A stretch of DNA of 64,000 bases from CALMFG01 sp963666035 (GCA_963666035.2 CAXXJI010000007.1:434001-498000); one strand, 5' to 3'; shown: positions 1-10,411, counted from the first letter of the stretch. Notes: generated by a model not told the origin, from the letters alone. Numbers and translations: made by a program.

Positions 1-610
1 CCACGCTCTGCATCTGCTGTGTGGTGAACAGGATGATATCGTCACCCTTGGCGAAACCATATTTATCATTATAGGATTTAAAGTTATCCAGATCGCAGTA
101 TAGCACGCACTGCGCTGCACCCGTCTGGATCAACGTATCAATATGCTTTCGAATGCTGTTGTTGCCAGGCAGTTTGGTGATGGGGTTAGCGTCCAAAGCC
201 AGACTGTACAACCGTTTGATTTCCTTAAGGTTGACTGACATCTGGGCATGGCGGCGGATTCTCGCCAGCGTAACCACCGGAATAAACGGCTTTCGGATAT
301 AATCATCTGCTCCAATCTCAAAACCCTTTTTTTCGTCCTCTGTGTCCGAGGCCGCGGTGACGAAGATGACCGGAATATCGGCGGTTTCAGAATCTGACTT
401 TAAACGACGGCACACTTCGTAGCCGTCAATCGGCTCCATCATCACGTCCAGCAAAATCAGATCCGGTTTTTTTTGACTGGCCAATTTCAAGCCGGTGTTG
501 CCTTCGGTTGCAAAAAAGACGCGATAATCCGGCCTTAAAAGCGCGGACAGTGTTTTGATGACCTCAATGGTATCGTCGATGATGAGGACGGAGATGGGTT
601 CATTCATCAT
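1..610 (-). CDS. Response regulator with GGDEF domain (partial, C-terminus outside window)
   Basis: The translation begins MMNEPISVLIIDDT and reads as a receiver domain: acidic pair D12/D13, phospho-acceptor Asp about residue 55 in LILLDVMMEP, and a GADDY..KPF segment near its end. A short linker leads to the start of a GGDEF domain (LPGNNSIRKHI, then CDLDNFKSYNDKYGFAKGD). The GG(D/E)EF signature itself lies beyond position 1, so cyclase activity cannot be judged. The start at 610 lies one base after the stop of the hybrid kinase, so the two are probably co-transcribed and translationally coupled. Inference: the kinase phosphorylates this regulator and so sets c-di-GMP production. Confidence 0.85.
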   Translation of the reverse strand, partial: MMNEPISVLIIDDTIEVIKTLSALLRPDYRVFFATEGNTGLKLASQKKPDLILLDVMMEPIDGYEVCRRLKSDSETADIPVIFVTAASDTEDEKKGFEIGADDYIRKPFIPVVTLARIRRHAQMSVNLKEIKRLYSLALDANPITKLPGNNSIRKHIDTLIQTGAAQCVLYCDLDNFKSYNDKYGFAKGDDIILFTTQQMQSV

Positions 611-611
611 T

Positions 612-3320
612 TTATGCATCCCCCAACATGACGCCATAAGGCGCTAAAAACGCAATTAAGTCTTGTGCGGCATCCTCGTATTTTAAATCACTGATTTTCT
701 CCGCGATAGGATCAAAGGCACTTTGTTCGGGTCCATTCAGTTTGATTAAAATCTGCTTGGCTGTGGATTGTGCATCCATATTGAATTCTTTTAACTGACT
801 ATTGAGCAGGATAAACGAATCGGCGAGATCACCGATTTTGCGAAGCGGCAAGGTATCCTCGGGCAATTCATCGGTCTTGCTGATGAGATAATCATGAATG
901 CTATTGATGACGCGCTCCAGCGCTGTTTTAAAGGATAGCAGGGCTTCTATGCCGCTCTGATTTTCGCGATACCGCATCTCCAAAGTTTCGGCGGCAGCAT
1001 ATAGCTCAGAAGCGCCAAGATTGCCGCCTGATCCTTTGATGGTATGTACGATAATCCGGTTTTCCTCAAAGGATTGTTTTTGATCGTTTTCAGCTATACG
1101 TGTGAAGACGTTTTGATAGCTTTGATAGAAGCGTGATAGCAATTCATCATAAAGCTCAAGATTCCCCATCACGCGTTCAAGCCCTTCGCGGGTATTGATG
1201 CCGTCGATGAGAATCGGCTTTACGGCGGTTTTTGACTGGTGTTTTGGCAAAGGTATATCGGGAAGGCCTTTTTCGGGTATAAACTTGATAAGAGTAGTAA
1301 ACACTTCACCGAGATCAATCGGTTTATTGATCTGAGCATTCATGCCGCTTTTGATATTGCGCTCCTTTTCTTCGGCCAGCGCATGTGCAGTCATAGCGAC
1401 AATGGCGATATCGCCGCGTCCGTTTGCCAGCTTACGTATCTGCCTTGTCGCTTCACGCCCGTCCATCACCGGCATTTGAATATCCATTAAGATAAGATCG
1501 TAGAAGCCTTCTTGTACAGCTTTCATACGGTCAACCGCAATTTGTCCGTTTTCAGCCACATCCACAATCAGCCCTTCACTTTCCAGCAATTCTTTCCCGA
1601 TTTGCTGATTGATGTCGTTATCCTCCACCAGAAGAATACGCGCGCCCCGGATTTTTTTCAGCGCGGGGTGATAATCCTCTGGCTTAGCTGAAAAAGTTTG
1701 ACGGGTTTGTTTCTTCTCGCTAAACATCTCAAGTACCGTATCAAAAAGATGCGAGGGGTTGATCGGTTTATCCAAAAAGTAATCAATATTAGAATCTTTA
1801 GCCTGTTTTTTAATGTCCTCTTTGCCATATGCTGATATCATCAGAATTTCAGGTATATGGTTGTCGGCTTGAAGCTCACGAATTCTTTGTGTGGTCGCGA
1901 TACCGTCAATCTCAGGCATCAAATAGTCCATGACGATCAAATCGGGATGGATTCGGCCCTGGTCAATCAGATCAATCGCTTCCGCCCCAGAACTTGCGCT
2001 CATCACATTAAAACCGAAAGCGTCCAACTGGCGTTCGATAATCAGTTTGGCTTCGTCATTATCGTCCACAATCAGCACGTTTAAATCCTTTAAGGCGTCC
2101 GGGAGAACCAAGGCACGGCCTGATTCCCCAAACAACGGCAGTACAACATCAAATGAAAAACTGCTGCCCTTTCCGTAAATGCTGGATACATGGATTTCAC
2201 CGCCCATGAGTTCAATGATCTCTTTGGAGATTGAAAGGCCAAGTCCGGTGCCGCCGTATTCGCGTGTAGTGGAAGAATCGGCCTGTGAGAACGGATGAAA
2301 AAGCTTTTCGATCTGCTCTTTTTTCATGCCGATACCGGTATCGTTCACCTCTACATGCAGGCGTGTATTTTCTTTGTCGAGACGTTGGGTATGCAGGCGC
2401 AGAGTAATATAGCCCTCGTTTGTAAACTTCAATGCATTATTGACCAAATTGACCAGAACCTGTGTTAAGCGAACAGAATCGCCGATGAGCTGATAGGTGG
2501 TGTCAATGGAAACATCAAACAAAAGCTCAATGTTTTTTTGCTCGGCCTTGAGCGTCAGCATGCTGGCCAGATTGTTTAAAATTTCATTTAAATCAATGGG
2601 TAAGCGCTCCAGCTCCATCTTGCCTGCTTCAATTTTTGAATAGTCCAAAATGCTGTTGATGATACCGAGAAGTGCTTTGGCAGAGCTCGTGATCTTTTGG
2701 TTATAATCCAACTGTTTTTCATTTAAACTGGTTTTGTACATCAATTCGGAGAGGCCGATGATTGCACTTAAAGGCGTGCGGATTTCGTGACTCATATTGG
2801 CCAGAAACTGTCCTTTGCTCATACTGGCCATCTTGGCCACTTTTTCCATCTCCTTGGAACGCGCCAGCGCGATTTCCAGCTTTTCGTTAAGATGCTCCAA
2901 TTCCTGTTCGGTTTCGATACGCTGGGAGATATTCGCGGAGATGCCCCATAGTCCCACGATGTTGCCCTCCACATCTTTCAAAGGGTATTTGCTGACCTGG
3001 TACCAATGGATGTCGCCATTCGGCATCACCAGTTTTTCTTCCTTTTCCAAAAGTGGGACGCCGGTTTTAATCACACGCTGTTCTTCCAAAAAGGTTTGAT
3101 TACCAAACTCGGCAGGATAAAAATCACCGTCATGCTTGCCAAAAACCTCGCTCATAGACTGCGCGCCAAAGGAATGCATCAGGGCTTCGTTGATATAAAT
3201 AAACCGGGAATTCTTATCTTTAAAAAAAACGTATTCGTGGGCACTGTTGATGATGATGTCAACCAGATCGGAAATCTCAATATTGAGATTGTTCTGGAAA
3301 TAATAGATGCTCTGGTTCAT
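612..3320 (-). CDS. Hybrid sensor histidine kinase (PAS-HisKA-HATPase-REC-REC-HPt)
   Basis: A 902-residue protein without clear membrane segments. In order: a PAS domain (about 20-135), a short coiled coil (135-165), HisKA with the phospho-His at 178 in MSHEIRTPL, an ATPase domain (N-box around 291-296, G-boxes DTGIGM and GGTGLGL near 327-361), receiver 1 (D465), receiver 2 (D613 in LMDIQMPVMDG) and a C-terminal HPt domain with H759 in HTIKGSGGNL. This is a complete intramolecular phosphorelay, and the following receiver-GGDEF gene is the likely output. The start has a good AGGAGAGG ribosome site. The PAS ligand is unknown and the protein looks cytosolic. Confidence 0.95.
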   Translation of the reverse strand: MNQSIYYFQNNLNIEISDLVDIIINSAHEYVFFKDKNSRFIYINEALMHSFGAQSMSEVFGKHDGDFYPAEFGNQTFLEEQRVIKTGVPLLEKEEKLVMPNGDIHWYQVSKYPLKDVEGNIVGLWGISANISQRIETEQELEHLNEKLEIALARSKEMEKVAKMASMSKGQFLANMSHEIRTPLSAIIGLSELMYKTSLNEKQLDYNQKITSSAKALLGIINSILDYSKIEAGKMELERLPIDLNEILNNLASMLTLKAEQKNIELLFDVSIDTTYQLIGDSVRLTQVLVNLVNNALKFTNEGYITLRLHTQRLDKENTRLHVEVNDTGIGMKKEQIEKLFHPFSQADSSTTREYGGTGLGLSISKEIIELMGGEIHVSSIYGKGSSFSFDVVLPLFGESGRALVLPDALKDLNVLIVDDNDEAKLIIERQLDAFGFNVMSASSGAEAIDLIDQGRIHPDLIVMDYLMPEIDGIATTQRIRELQADNHIPEILMISAYGKEDIKKQAKDSNIDYFLDKPINPSHLFDTVLEMFSEKKQTRQTFSAKPEDYHPALKKIRGARILLVEDNDINQQIGKELLESEGLIVDVAENGQIAVDRMKAVQEGFYDLILMDIQMPVMDGREATRQIRKLANGRGDIAIVAMTAHALAEEKERNIKSGMNAQINKPIDLGEVFTTLIKFIPEKGLPDIPLPKHQSKTAVKPILIDGINTREGLERVMGNLELYDELLSRFYQSYQNVFTRIAENDQKQSFEENRIIVHTIKGSGGNLGASELYAAAETLEMRYRENQSGIEALLSFKTALERVINSIHDYLISKTDELPEDTLPLRKIGDLADSFILLNSQLKEFNMDAQSTAKQILIKLNGPEQSAFDPIAEKISDLKYEDAAQDLIAFLAPYGVMLGDA

Positions 3321-3456
3321 CTTAAACCTCTCCTGTATATGTTACCATCGCTATAAAGATTATATTTATCAATAACCAAAATAGATAAATATAAACATGA
3401 AGCGTGATAAATATACAAAAAGGGCGTAAGCATTGTGACAACGATAATGAGGAAAC

Positions 3457-4173
3457 CTAAGGATGTGAGAAAATCTTTCGGTACTGATACGGGGTCTGGT
3501 CGGTGTATTTTTTAAACACACTGGTAAAATAGGCGGCATTGCAGAACTGCAGAAAAGCGGCAATCTCGGTGACGCTCATGCTTGAGAATTCCAAAAGATT
3601 TTTAGCGGATTCCACCTTGTTGGCCAGGACAAAATCGGTGATATGGACGCCGAGCTCCTCCAAAAACAGTTTGGAAAGATAATCGGGAGAAAGATGTACC
3701 ATATCGGCCAAATCGTGGAGTGTGATTTTTTCTGTGGCGTTTTCATAGATATATTCAACAATTTTTGAAATCGGGAACTTATATTTCTTGGTACGGGCAC
3801 GCTTGACAAAATTCAAAAACTTCAGCGCCATTTCGTATTCCAGCGCGGATAGTGATTTTTTGGTGGATAAGGTCTGGATGCGCTGGTAGAAATAATCGGC
3901 CATGCGCCTTGCTTCGTCACTCACCAGTCCAAGATCGGCTGCGGCTTTGGCATACATCGAAAGTGAAGACAGCAGTACCATGCGGAGCTGCTGGATGGCT
4001 TCTTTTGAAAGTCCGTCCTTGTCCGACTGGAGCTTGGCACTGATCGCGGCAATCACTTCCGGCTCGGAGCCGGATTGGATGGCACGAAGCAGTTCCCGTT
4101 CGAACTTAAAGGATGGGTGGGTGTAATGCGGCGCATCGGAATGCGTTTTTTCATCGATATTGTATGCGGTCAC
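3457..4173 (-). CDS. AraC-family transcriptional regulator
   Basis: 238 residues. The C-terminal ~100 residues carry two helix-turn-helix units typical of AraC/XylS proteins (KITLHDLADMVHLSPDYLSKLF, then the conserved tail ending in Y.Y.RTPYQYRK-like residues). The N-terminal part (about 1-130) is helical and is not the usual cupin sensor domain; I do not recognise it. It starts with GTG behind AAGGATAG. The gene sits between the glucan phosphorylase and the hybrid kinase on the same strand, so it may control the maltodextrin genes, the signalling genes or both. That target is inferred from position only. Confidence 0.85.
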   Translation of the reverse strand: MTAYNIDEKTHSDAPHYTHPSFKFERELLRAIQSGSEPEVIAAISAKLQSDKDGLSKEAIQQLRMVLLSSLSMYAKAAADLGLVSDEARRMADYFYQRIQTLSTKKSLSALEYEMALKFLNFVKRARTKKYKFPISKIVEYIYENATEKITLHDLADMVHLSPDYLSKLFLEELGVHITDFVLANKVESAKNLLEFSSMSVTEIAAFLQFCNAAYFTSVFKKYTDQTPYQYRKIFSHP

Positions 4174-4258
4174 GATACTATCCTTAAAAAAGTGATAATC
4201 AAGATTATATCAGAAACCGCGAAAAATGCAAAAGGGATGCGAAAAAGCACATGATTTG

Positions 4259-5872
4259 TTAACCAAGATAGAGCTTTTCGTAGTATTCTTTGAGTATTCT
4301 TGGCATGGCAAAGGTGTTTTTAGTATCCGCGATACTGGTCTGCATCATGGTGATCCACCGACTTTTGTCGTTTTCGTATATAGGGAGCACTTCGTTTTCC
4401 AAACAGGCATAGAGAGCCTTTAAGTCGTGCGCGTCCAAAACCGCATCGTCATCCGACTCAAATCCATCTCCGAACTGCCAGCCGTTCATGCCATGCCGAC
4501 AGCATTCCGGCCACCAGCCGTCCAGGATGGAACAGTTTAAAACCCCATTCATCGCGGCTTTCATACCGGATGTGCCGCTGGCTTCCTGAGGTCGGCGGGG
4601 ATTATTGAGCCAAACATCAGCGCCGCGGGTCAGTGCCGCGCCGATGGTCATATCATAGTTTTCTAAAAAAACTACGTTTTTCGGGTAAGCTTTGCTGAAA
4701 GCCACCAGATTGGCGACGATCGCTTTGCCGGTGTCGTCCAATGGATGCGCTTTGCCCGAAAAGACAATCTGCAAACGGTTTGCCTGAAACAGTTTTTCCA
4801 TACGCTCCCGATCGGTAAAAATGAAGTCCGAGCGCTTGTAGGGTACGGCCCTGCGTGAAAAACCGATCGTTAGGACGTTCTCGTCCAGCTTTACGCCGTT
4901 CCTTGCTTCGATGAGCTTTAAGAGTGCCTGTTTTTCGATCATATGTGCCTGCCACAGTTTTTCGCCGTCATCTGCCGCTTCTAAAACAGCCTGACTGACC
5001 CAAGTCGGGGAATGGATGGCGTTGGTGATGCCGATGATTTCGCATCGTCTTTCCACATGCGTCCACATGGAATTTGCAGTTTTCGCGTGCAGGGCGGCCA
5101 CGGCGTTGGCCTTGCGGGAGAGACGTAAACCCGCCACAGTCATATTGAAAGGATCCCCTCCGATATACTGCATCTGGGCTTTGGACAGCCCGTTGCCTGC
5201 GCCCATGTATTTAAGGCGATGCAGGGTGTGCGATTCGTTGCCCTGGACAATGGGCGTGTGGGTGGTAAATACGGTCTGCGAACGTGTGATTTCGACCGCT
5301 TCATCAAATGTTTTGCCATCGGTTATTTGCTCTTGAATCAACTCAAAAGCGGCAAAGACGGCATGGCCTTCATTGAAGTGGTAGACATCCACAGGAATTT
5401 TAAGCGCACGCAAAGCGCGTACCCCGCCGATACCCAGTACCATCTCTTGTGCCACGCGTTCTTCGGCAAACCATCCGTACAGTTGGCCGCTGATCCAGGC
5501 GTCGTCGTTTTTGGTAAGGTCGGTATCCAAAAGGTATAGGTCGGCGTTGCCAAAGCAGGTGACCTTCCACACCTTTATAAACACCGCGCGCTTGCGGATG
5601 GTCACCGAAACCTCTATGCCGGTATCCTCTAAAAAGGGATAGGTGCGGTTATGGTAGCTGTCATATGGCTTTCCGTCGGCGCTAATGCGCTGATCGGTGT
5701 AACCTTGTTTCCAGAGGATACCGATGCCGACGATGGGGTAGTCGAGGTCTTTAGCACCTTTCAGGTAGTCTCCTGCCAGAATGCCGAGGCCGCCGGCGTA
5801 TTGCTTAAAATCATTGTCGAGACCGTATTCCATACAAAAGTAAGCAACCCGGGGAAGATTTTGGTTTACCAT
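4259..5872 (-). CDS. Alpha-glucan phosphorylase, short GT35-type
   Basis: 537 residues from the second of two tandem ATGs; that one stands five bases after AAGGAG, the first only two. The N-terminus (VAYFCMEYGLDNDF..YAGGLGILAGDYLKGAKDL) and the late motif EASGTSGMKAAMNG match the short alpha-glucan phosphorylase family. The Lys of the SGMK motif aligns with the pyridoxal-phosphate lysine of glycogen phosphorylase. A further conserved stretch, FSRRAVPYKRSDF, lies mid-protein. Expected reaction: phosphorolysis of alpha-1,4-glucan or maltodextrin to glucose 1-phosphate in the cytosol. It lies 15 bp after the GH65 gene and is surely in its operon. Confidence 0.9.
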   Translation of the reverse strand: MVNQNLPRVAYFCMEYGLDNDFKQYAGGLGILAGDYLKGAKDLDYPIVGIGILWKQGYTDQRISADGKPYDSYHNRTYPFLEDTGIEVSVTIRKRAVFIKVWKVTCFGNADLYLLDTDLTKNDDAWISGQLYGWFAEERVAQEMVLGIGGVRALRALKIPVDVYHFNEGHAVFAAFELIQEQITDGKTFDEAVEITRSQTVFTTHTPIVQGNESHTLHRLKYMGAGNGLSKAQMQYIGGDPFNMTVAGLRLSRKANAVAALHAKTANSMWTHVERRCEIIGITNAIHSPTWVSQAVLEAADDGEKLWQAHMIEKQALLKLIEARNGVKLDENVLTIGFSRRAVPYKRSDFIFTDRERMEKLFQANRLQIVFSGKAHPLDDTGKAIVANLVAFSKAYPKNVVFLENYDMTIGAALTRGADVWLNNPRRPQEASGTSGMKAAMNGVLNCSILDGWWPECCRHGMNGWQFGDGFESDDDAVLDAHDLKALYACLENEVLPIYENDKSRWITMMQTSIADTKNTFAMPRILKEYYEKLYLG

Positions 5873-5887
5873 CATATCTCCTTATAT

Positions 5888-8188
5888 TTATCGTTCTATT
5901 TGCAGACTGCCGTTTTCCGTCAGATGATGCGCTTTGCCGTAAATGGTGATATCCGCATCCGGACCGTTTCGATGCGATATAATCACAGTAGCTTTGGATA
6001 CATCAATGTCAAAGACGGTACCGCGATAGGTCAGGCTGAAGCGATATCCTGTCCATTCCATAGGTAAAATGGGGTTTAGAATAAGTGTGTCCGAGGTATA
6101 GCGCAGACCACCAAAACCATAGATCATGGCCAGCCATGCGCCAGATGTGGCGGTGATATGCAGGCCATCCTCGGTATCGTTGTTATAATCGTCGAGGTCC
6201 AAACGCGCCGCACGCAGAAACAGTCCGTATGCTTTTTCGATATAACCGATTTCGGAGGCTAACACCGCGTAAATACCGGAAGACAGGGAGGATTCGTGAA
6301 CCGTCATGGGTTCATAGAAATCGAAGTTCTTTTGCTTAACCGTCAGGCTGAACGCATGTGGGAAGTTAAAAAGCCCCTGAATAACGTCCGCCTGCTTGAT
6401 ATAGCAGGAGCGCAAAATTCTGTCCCAGGACCAATACTGGGAGATAGGACGCTCTTGGATCGGAATCATATCCGCCAACTGCAAATCTTTGTCTAAAAAA
6501 CCGTCCTGCTGTATAAAAAGATCAGGGTCGTCGGATTTAGGATAGTACATCAGGTTTGCAATCGACGAAAAATGGGACAGCTCATGATGTGAGAATTTCA
6601 ATCGGTCCTTGGCACGCTTGTAGGCATTTGGCGCGTTTTTCTCCAAGTATGCGGCCGCGTTAACGGTGAAGTCCAGCGAGAAGACTGCCATGCGATTGGT
6701 ATACCAATTGTTATTGACGTTGTTTTCGTATTCATTCGGCCCAGTGACGCCGAGTGTCATATATTGGTTTTCTTTGGAGTTAAAGGTGACTCGACCCGCC
6801 CAGAACCGAGCGGTTTCAACCAAAACGTCAATGCCAAAATTCTCCAGATAGTTAAGATCCCCGGTATAGTCAATGTAGTTTTTAATCGCCAGTGTCATCG
6901 CCGCATTGCGGTGGATTTCCTCAAAGGTGATCTCCCATTCATTATGGCATTCTTCGCCGTTCATGGTGACCATAGGGTATAGCGCGCCGGGCAAACCCAG
7001 CTTGGACGCGTTTTCTTTGGCTTTATCTAACTGACGATAGCGGTAGAGCAAGAGCGATTTGGCGACCTTAGCATCGGAAGTCGAAAGAAAAAAAGGTAGG
7101 CAGAACATCTCGGTATCCCAGTATGTACCGCCGCCGTATTTTTCGCCGGTAAAGCCCTTAGGCCCGATGTTTAAGCGTTCGTCATGACCGGTATAGGTTT
7201 GCTGCAGATGGAAGATGTTGAAGCGAATGGCCTGTTGAGCAGCGGTGTCGCCCGCAATTTCAATATCACAACGATCCCAGATACGCCGCCATGCGTCTTT
7301 GTGCGCGGTAAGCAATGCGTCAAAGCCGGCTTCTTTGGCTTTTTTTGCGCGTGTGACAGCGGTCTGGGTCACATCAGCGCTTGCGTAATCGCGCGAAGTA
7401 GTGACCGCAAAATATTTATATAGGGTTAAGGTTTCACCTTTTTTTAAGGTTAAGTGATAGGTGCTTTTGGTGGTCAGTGTGGTGTGCTCACACTCAGGTG
7501 TGAGTTCCAATGGTTTTTCGTTGAGCTGTAGTTCATCCGATTTGGCCGTGGCGACCGTATAGTCGGTCTTTTTGGTGTTTAACGTGACACAGGCATGATT
7601 CTTATCACAAGAGGCAGCGACTGGATTCCAAAACACCTCGTCATAATTGGCATCTGCATTGCGTACGTCGCCGATAAGACAGGAAACCAGTGACACGTTG
7701 ATATCACTGTTTTGGGCGGTGATGCTGTAGCGCAGGGCTCCGAGTTCTCTTTGGTCCATCGAGACAAAGCGAAGAGTGCTGATAGCTATCGTCTTATTCT
7801 TGGATATGTTGACAGTAAAGTCTCGCGCAAACGTGCCGTTCTGCATATCCAGCGTTTGGGAAAAATCCTGCGGCGGGATATGAGCTAAATCCAGCGCTAC
7901 ACCATCCAGCGCAATTCTAAGCGCGATAAAATCGCAGGCGTTTAAAACCTTGGCAAAGTAATCTGGATATCCGTTTTTCCACCAGGCTACTTTGGTTTTG
8001 TCCGGATAATAAACGCCGGCAATATAGGAGCCTTTCAGAGTTTTCCCCGAATAGCCTTCCTCAAAATTGCCGCGTAGACCCATGTGTCCGTTGGCGAGAC
8101 TCATCACACTCTCCGTGTTTAAGATATCCTCCGGAGAAAACCGAGAGACGGAAACCCGCCAGGGATGCTCAGTAAAACGTTTTTTCAT
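5888..8188 (-). CDS. Maltose phosphorylase (glycoside hydrolase family 65)
   Basis: 766 residues, full length for the family. GH65 landmarks are visible: an N-terminal beta-sandwich domain (to ~270), then the (alpha/alpha)6 barrel with GGGTYWDTEMFCLPFF, YPMVTMNGEECHNEWEIT and VTGPNEYENNVNNNWYTN. The Glu of GPNEYE is the expected general acid. The NEYENNVNNNWYTN form is the one I associate with maltose phosphorylases rather than kojibiose or trehalose phosphorylases, so maltose plus phosphate to glucose plus beta-glucose 1-phosphate is the likely reaction. It is the first gene of the operon; the phosphorylase follows directly. The start has only a weak ribosome site (GGCGGAT). Confidence 0.9.
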   Translation of the reverse strand: MKKRFTEHPWRVSVSRFSPEDILNTESVMSLANGHMGLRGNFEEGYSGKTLKGSYIAGVYYPDKTKVAWWKNGYPDYFAKVLNACDFIALRIALDGVALDLAHIPPQDFSQTLDMQNGTFARDFTVNISKNKTIAISTLRFVSMDQRELGALRYSITAQNSDINVSLVSCLIGDVRNADANYDEVFWNPVAASCDKNHACVTLNTKKTDYTVATAKSDELQLNEKPLELTPECEHTTLTTKSTYHLTLKKGETLTLYKYFAVTTSRDYASADVTQTAVTRAKKAKEAGFDALLTAHKDAWRRIWDRCDIEIAGDTAAQQAIRFNIFHLQQTYTGHDERLNIGPKGFTGEKYGGGTYWDTEMFCLPFFLSTSDAKVAKSLLLYRYRQLDKAKENASKLGLPGALYPMVTMNGEECHNEWEITFEEIHRNAAMTLAIKNYIDYTGDLNYLENFGIDVLVETARFWAGRVTFNSKENQYMTLGVTGPNEYENNVNNNWYTNRMAVFSLDFTVNAAAYLEKNAPNAYKRAKDRLKFSHHELSHFSSIANLMYYPKSDDPDLFIQQDGFLDKDLQLADMIPIQERPISQYWSWDRILRSCYIKQADVIQGLFNFPHAFSLTVKQKNFDFYEPMTVHESSLSSGIYAVLASEIGYIEKAYGLFLRAARLDLDDYNNDTEDGLHITATSGAWLAMIYGFGGLRYTSDTLILNPILPMEWTGYRFSLTYRGTVFDIDVSKATVIISHRNGPDADITIYGKAHHLTENGSLQIER

Positions 8189-8377
8189 CGTTATCCGCCA
8201 TAGATTTATTATTGTCTTTAAACACGATTATTGTATATGAAAGGACAGGGGAGTTGCAAGTATTGGTATAAGAATTACCGAAAGACAAGAAAAGCCCCGT
8301 AGATTGCAAAAAGAAACTAAAAAGCATAGAATGGTACTAATCTTTGTTTTTATCATATATATTAAGGAGCTTGCACG

Positions 8378-10411
8378 ATGGAGAAGTACACAAAATGGAT
8401 TTTTAAGTTTAAGAAGCCGTTGATGGTTTTATTTGTTCTGTTAAATCTAACGGCGATTTATGGCATCACAAGAATCAAAATCGGTACTGAATTTGATATC
8501 TTTAAGACACAGGACAGCCAGTACGCTGTGAACTTGGAGACACTGAACGCGGCATTTCCGTCATCCGACGAGATGATTGTGGTATGCGAATATGATGAGG
8601 CGCTGAAAGAAACCATATTGGATTTTGAAGATGCTGCCCGGTCGCTGGACGGCATCAAGCTGGTTAAAGGCATTGAGGAAACCGAGAGCGCTTTGCCGAT
8701 ATCGGTGGAAGCGATCAGCCCGATTAAGACAGTGAACGGCACCACGTACGCTGTGATCACGCTGTTCCCCAAGGATTCTTTTGGGTTTTCCGAGCTTAAG
8801 GAGATGGAACAAACGCTCAAAGACGCGGGATTGACATACTATATCAGCGGAGACAAGTATATGCAGAACAAGATATTTGATTATCTCTTGATTATTCTTC
8901 TGGCCATTCTGCCGTTCGCCATCATCATTTTGTTTAGTATATTCAAAGTACAGATGAAATCGATCAAAGCGACGATTCTATCGGTGCTGCCTGCCGTCAT
9001 CGCGGCGCTGTGGACTTTGGGGTTTGCCGGACTTTTGGGCAACAAAGTCTCGGTTTTGACCGTCCTAGCGCCAATCTTTACCATCATCATCGGCAGTGCG
9101 GATGGACTGCATTTCAATTCGCATGTACAGGAATATTTGGACGAAAACAACAGCATGCAGGACAGCATTGCCAAGACCTTGCGTATGGTGGGCGTGCCTA
9201 TGATTATCACCACCGTGACTTCGGTGGCCGGATTTATTTCGCTCTTGTTTATGAACACATCGGCGATTCATGATTTGGCGGTCTATACTTCCATCGGCAT
9301 TGCGCTGGCCGGCATCATCACCTTTGTTTTCCTGCCCACGATCAACAGCTTTGAAAAAATCGATATCACCAAAAAGAAAGCGTCGCAAGGTATCAACCTG
9401 CCGTTTGAAAAGCTGATGGGATGGCCGTCCTATTTGATCTTGGTTGCAATTGTTGTTTGTGCATTTTTTGGCATTCCGAAAATCAAAACCGAATTCAATC
9501 AGTTGATGCTGTATAAAGACTATACAGCGGTCAGCAAAAACTTTGATAAAGTCATGGAAGTCAATGAGGGCACAATCCCCATGTTCGCGCTGATCGAAAA
9601 CGGAGGGAAGCCTATGGATGAGGCAGTGGCTGAAGAAGCCGATGCATTTAGCGAAGCGTTGCTGGACAGCGGTGAAGCCACCAAAGTGGTGTCGCTGTAT
9701 ACGGTTCTTTCCAGCATCCGTGAGGAAATGCCGCAAGGGATGCAGGTGGAAGCCACGATGCTTGCAGGAACAGACATATATTCCGAGATGGTTAGTGACG
9801 AATATTCGAAAATCATGATTTTCCCGAAAGACTTAAACAACGCAACCATTGAAGGTATTGTGAAGACGTCCGAAGGTTACGACAATATCATGCTTTCGGG
9901 CACCCAGTTGATGATGTACGAGTTAAACCAGCAGATGCTGGGCGGGCAGGTGACCAGTCTGCTGATCGCGTTTGGTTTGGTTTTGCTTTCGCTAATACTC
10001 AGCTTAAGGAAGCTATGGATTAGTCTGCTCTCCATGCTGCCCATTTTGTTTACCTCGCTTTTCATGTTTGCGTTTTTGGGGTTGACGGGCATCTCGCTGA
10101 ATCTTTTCACTACCACCATGTTCAGCGTCACCATCGGGGTCGGAATCGACTATGCCATTCACTTTACATCGGTGTATAATCAATATAAACGGGAAGGATT
10201 TGCGAGTGAGCAGGCGGTGGAGAACGCTTATGCATTTTCATCCCGGCCGATTATCGCGAATGCGTTGGGATTCGCGGTGGGCCTTTCGGTGCTGATGCTG
10301 TCACCCTTAAAAATCCATCTGTATGTATCGCTTTTGATGTGGGTATCCATGGTGCTGTCATCCACTTTGAGCCTCTCATTCCTGCCGACGGTCTTGAAGA
10401 AAGTAAAATAA
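8378..10411 (+). CDS. MMPL/RND-superfamily membrane transporter
   Basis: 677 residues in two similar halves. Each half has one N-terminal membrane segment, an extracytoplasmic domain (about 35-165 and 370-510) and a block of five membrane segments, giving about twelve in all. The second block contains the conserved IGVGIDYAIHF motif, the usual site of the proton-relay Asp in MMPL/Patched-like proteins. The start follows AAGGAG. Family members move lipids, hydrophobic compounds or peptides outward; the substrate here cannot be read from the sequence. The aldo/keto reductase starts 22 bp downstream, suggesting one transcript. Confidence 0.85.
   Translation: MEKYTKWIFKFKKPLMVLFVLLNLTAIYGITRIKIGTEFDIFKTQDSQYAVNLETLNAAFPSSDEMIVVCEYDEALKETILDFEDAARSLDGIKLVKGIEETESALPISVEAISPIKTVNGTTYAVITLFPKDSFGFSELKEMEQTLKDAGLTYYISGDKYMQNKIFDYLLIILLAILPFAIIILFSIFKVQMKSIKATILSVLPAVIAALWTLGFAGLLGNKVSVLTVLAPIFTIIIGSADGLHFNSHVQEYLDENNSMQDSIAKTLRMVGVPMIITTVTSVAGFISLLFMNTSAIHDLAVYTSIGIALAGIITFVFLPTINSFEKIDITKKKASQGINLPFEKLMGWPSYLILVAIVVCAFFGIPKIKTEFNQLMLYKDYTAVSKNFDKVMEVNEGTIPMFALIENGGKPMDEAVAEEADAFSEALLDSGEATKVVSLYTVLSSIREEMPQGMQVEATMLAGTDIYSEMVSDEYSKIMIFPKDLNNATIEGIVKTSEGYDNIMLSGTQLMMYELNQQMLGGQVTSLLIAFGLVLLSLILSLRKLWISLLSMLPILFTSLFMFAFLGLTGISLNLFTTTMFSVTIGVGIDYAIHFTSVYNQYKREGFASEQAVENAYAFSSRPIIANALGFAVGLSVLMLSPLKIHLYVSLLMWVSMVLSSTLSLSFLPTVLKKVK

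Noticed and set aside
3006..3356. Plus-strand frame of about 116 codons over the sensor kinase
   Set aside because: It is antisense to a well-supported PAS/HisKA gene and has no ribosome site or known family.
9065..9736. Minus-strand frame of about 223 codons over the RND transporter
   Set aside because: Antisense shadow of a conserved membrane protein, His/Arg-rich and without any protein-family pattern.
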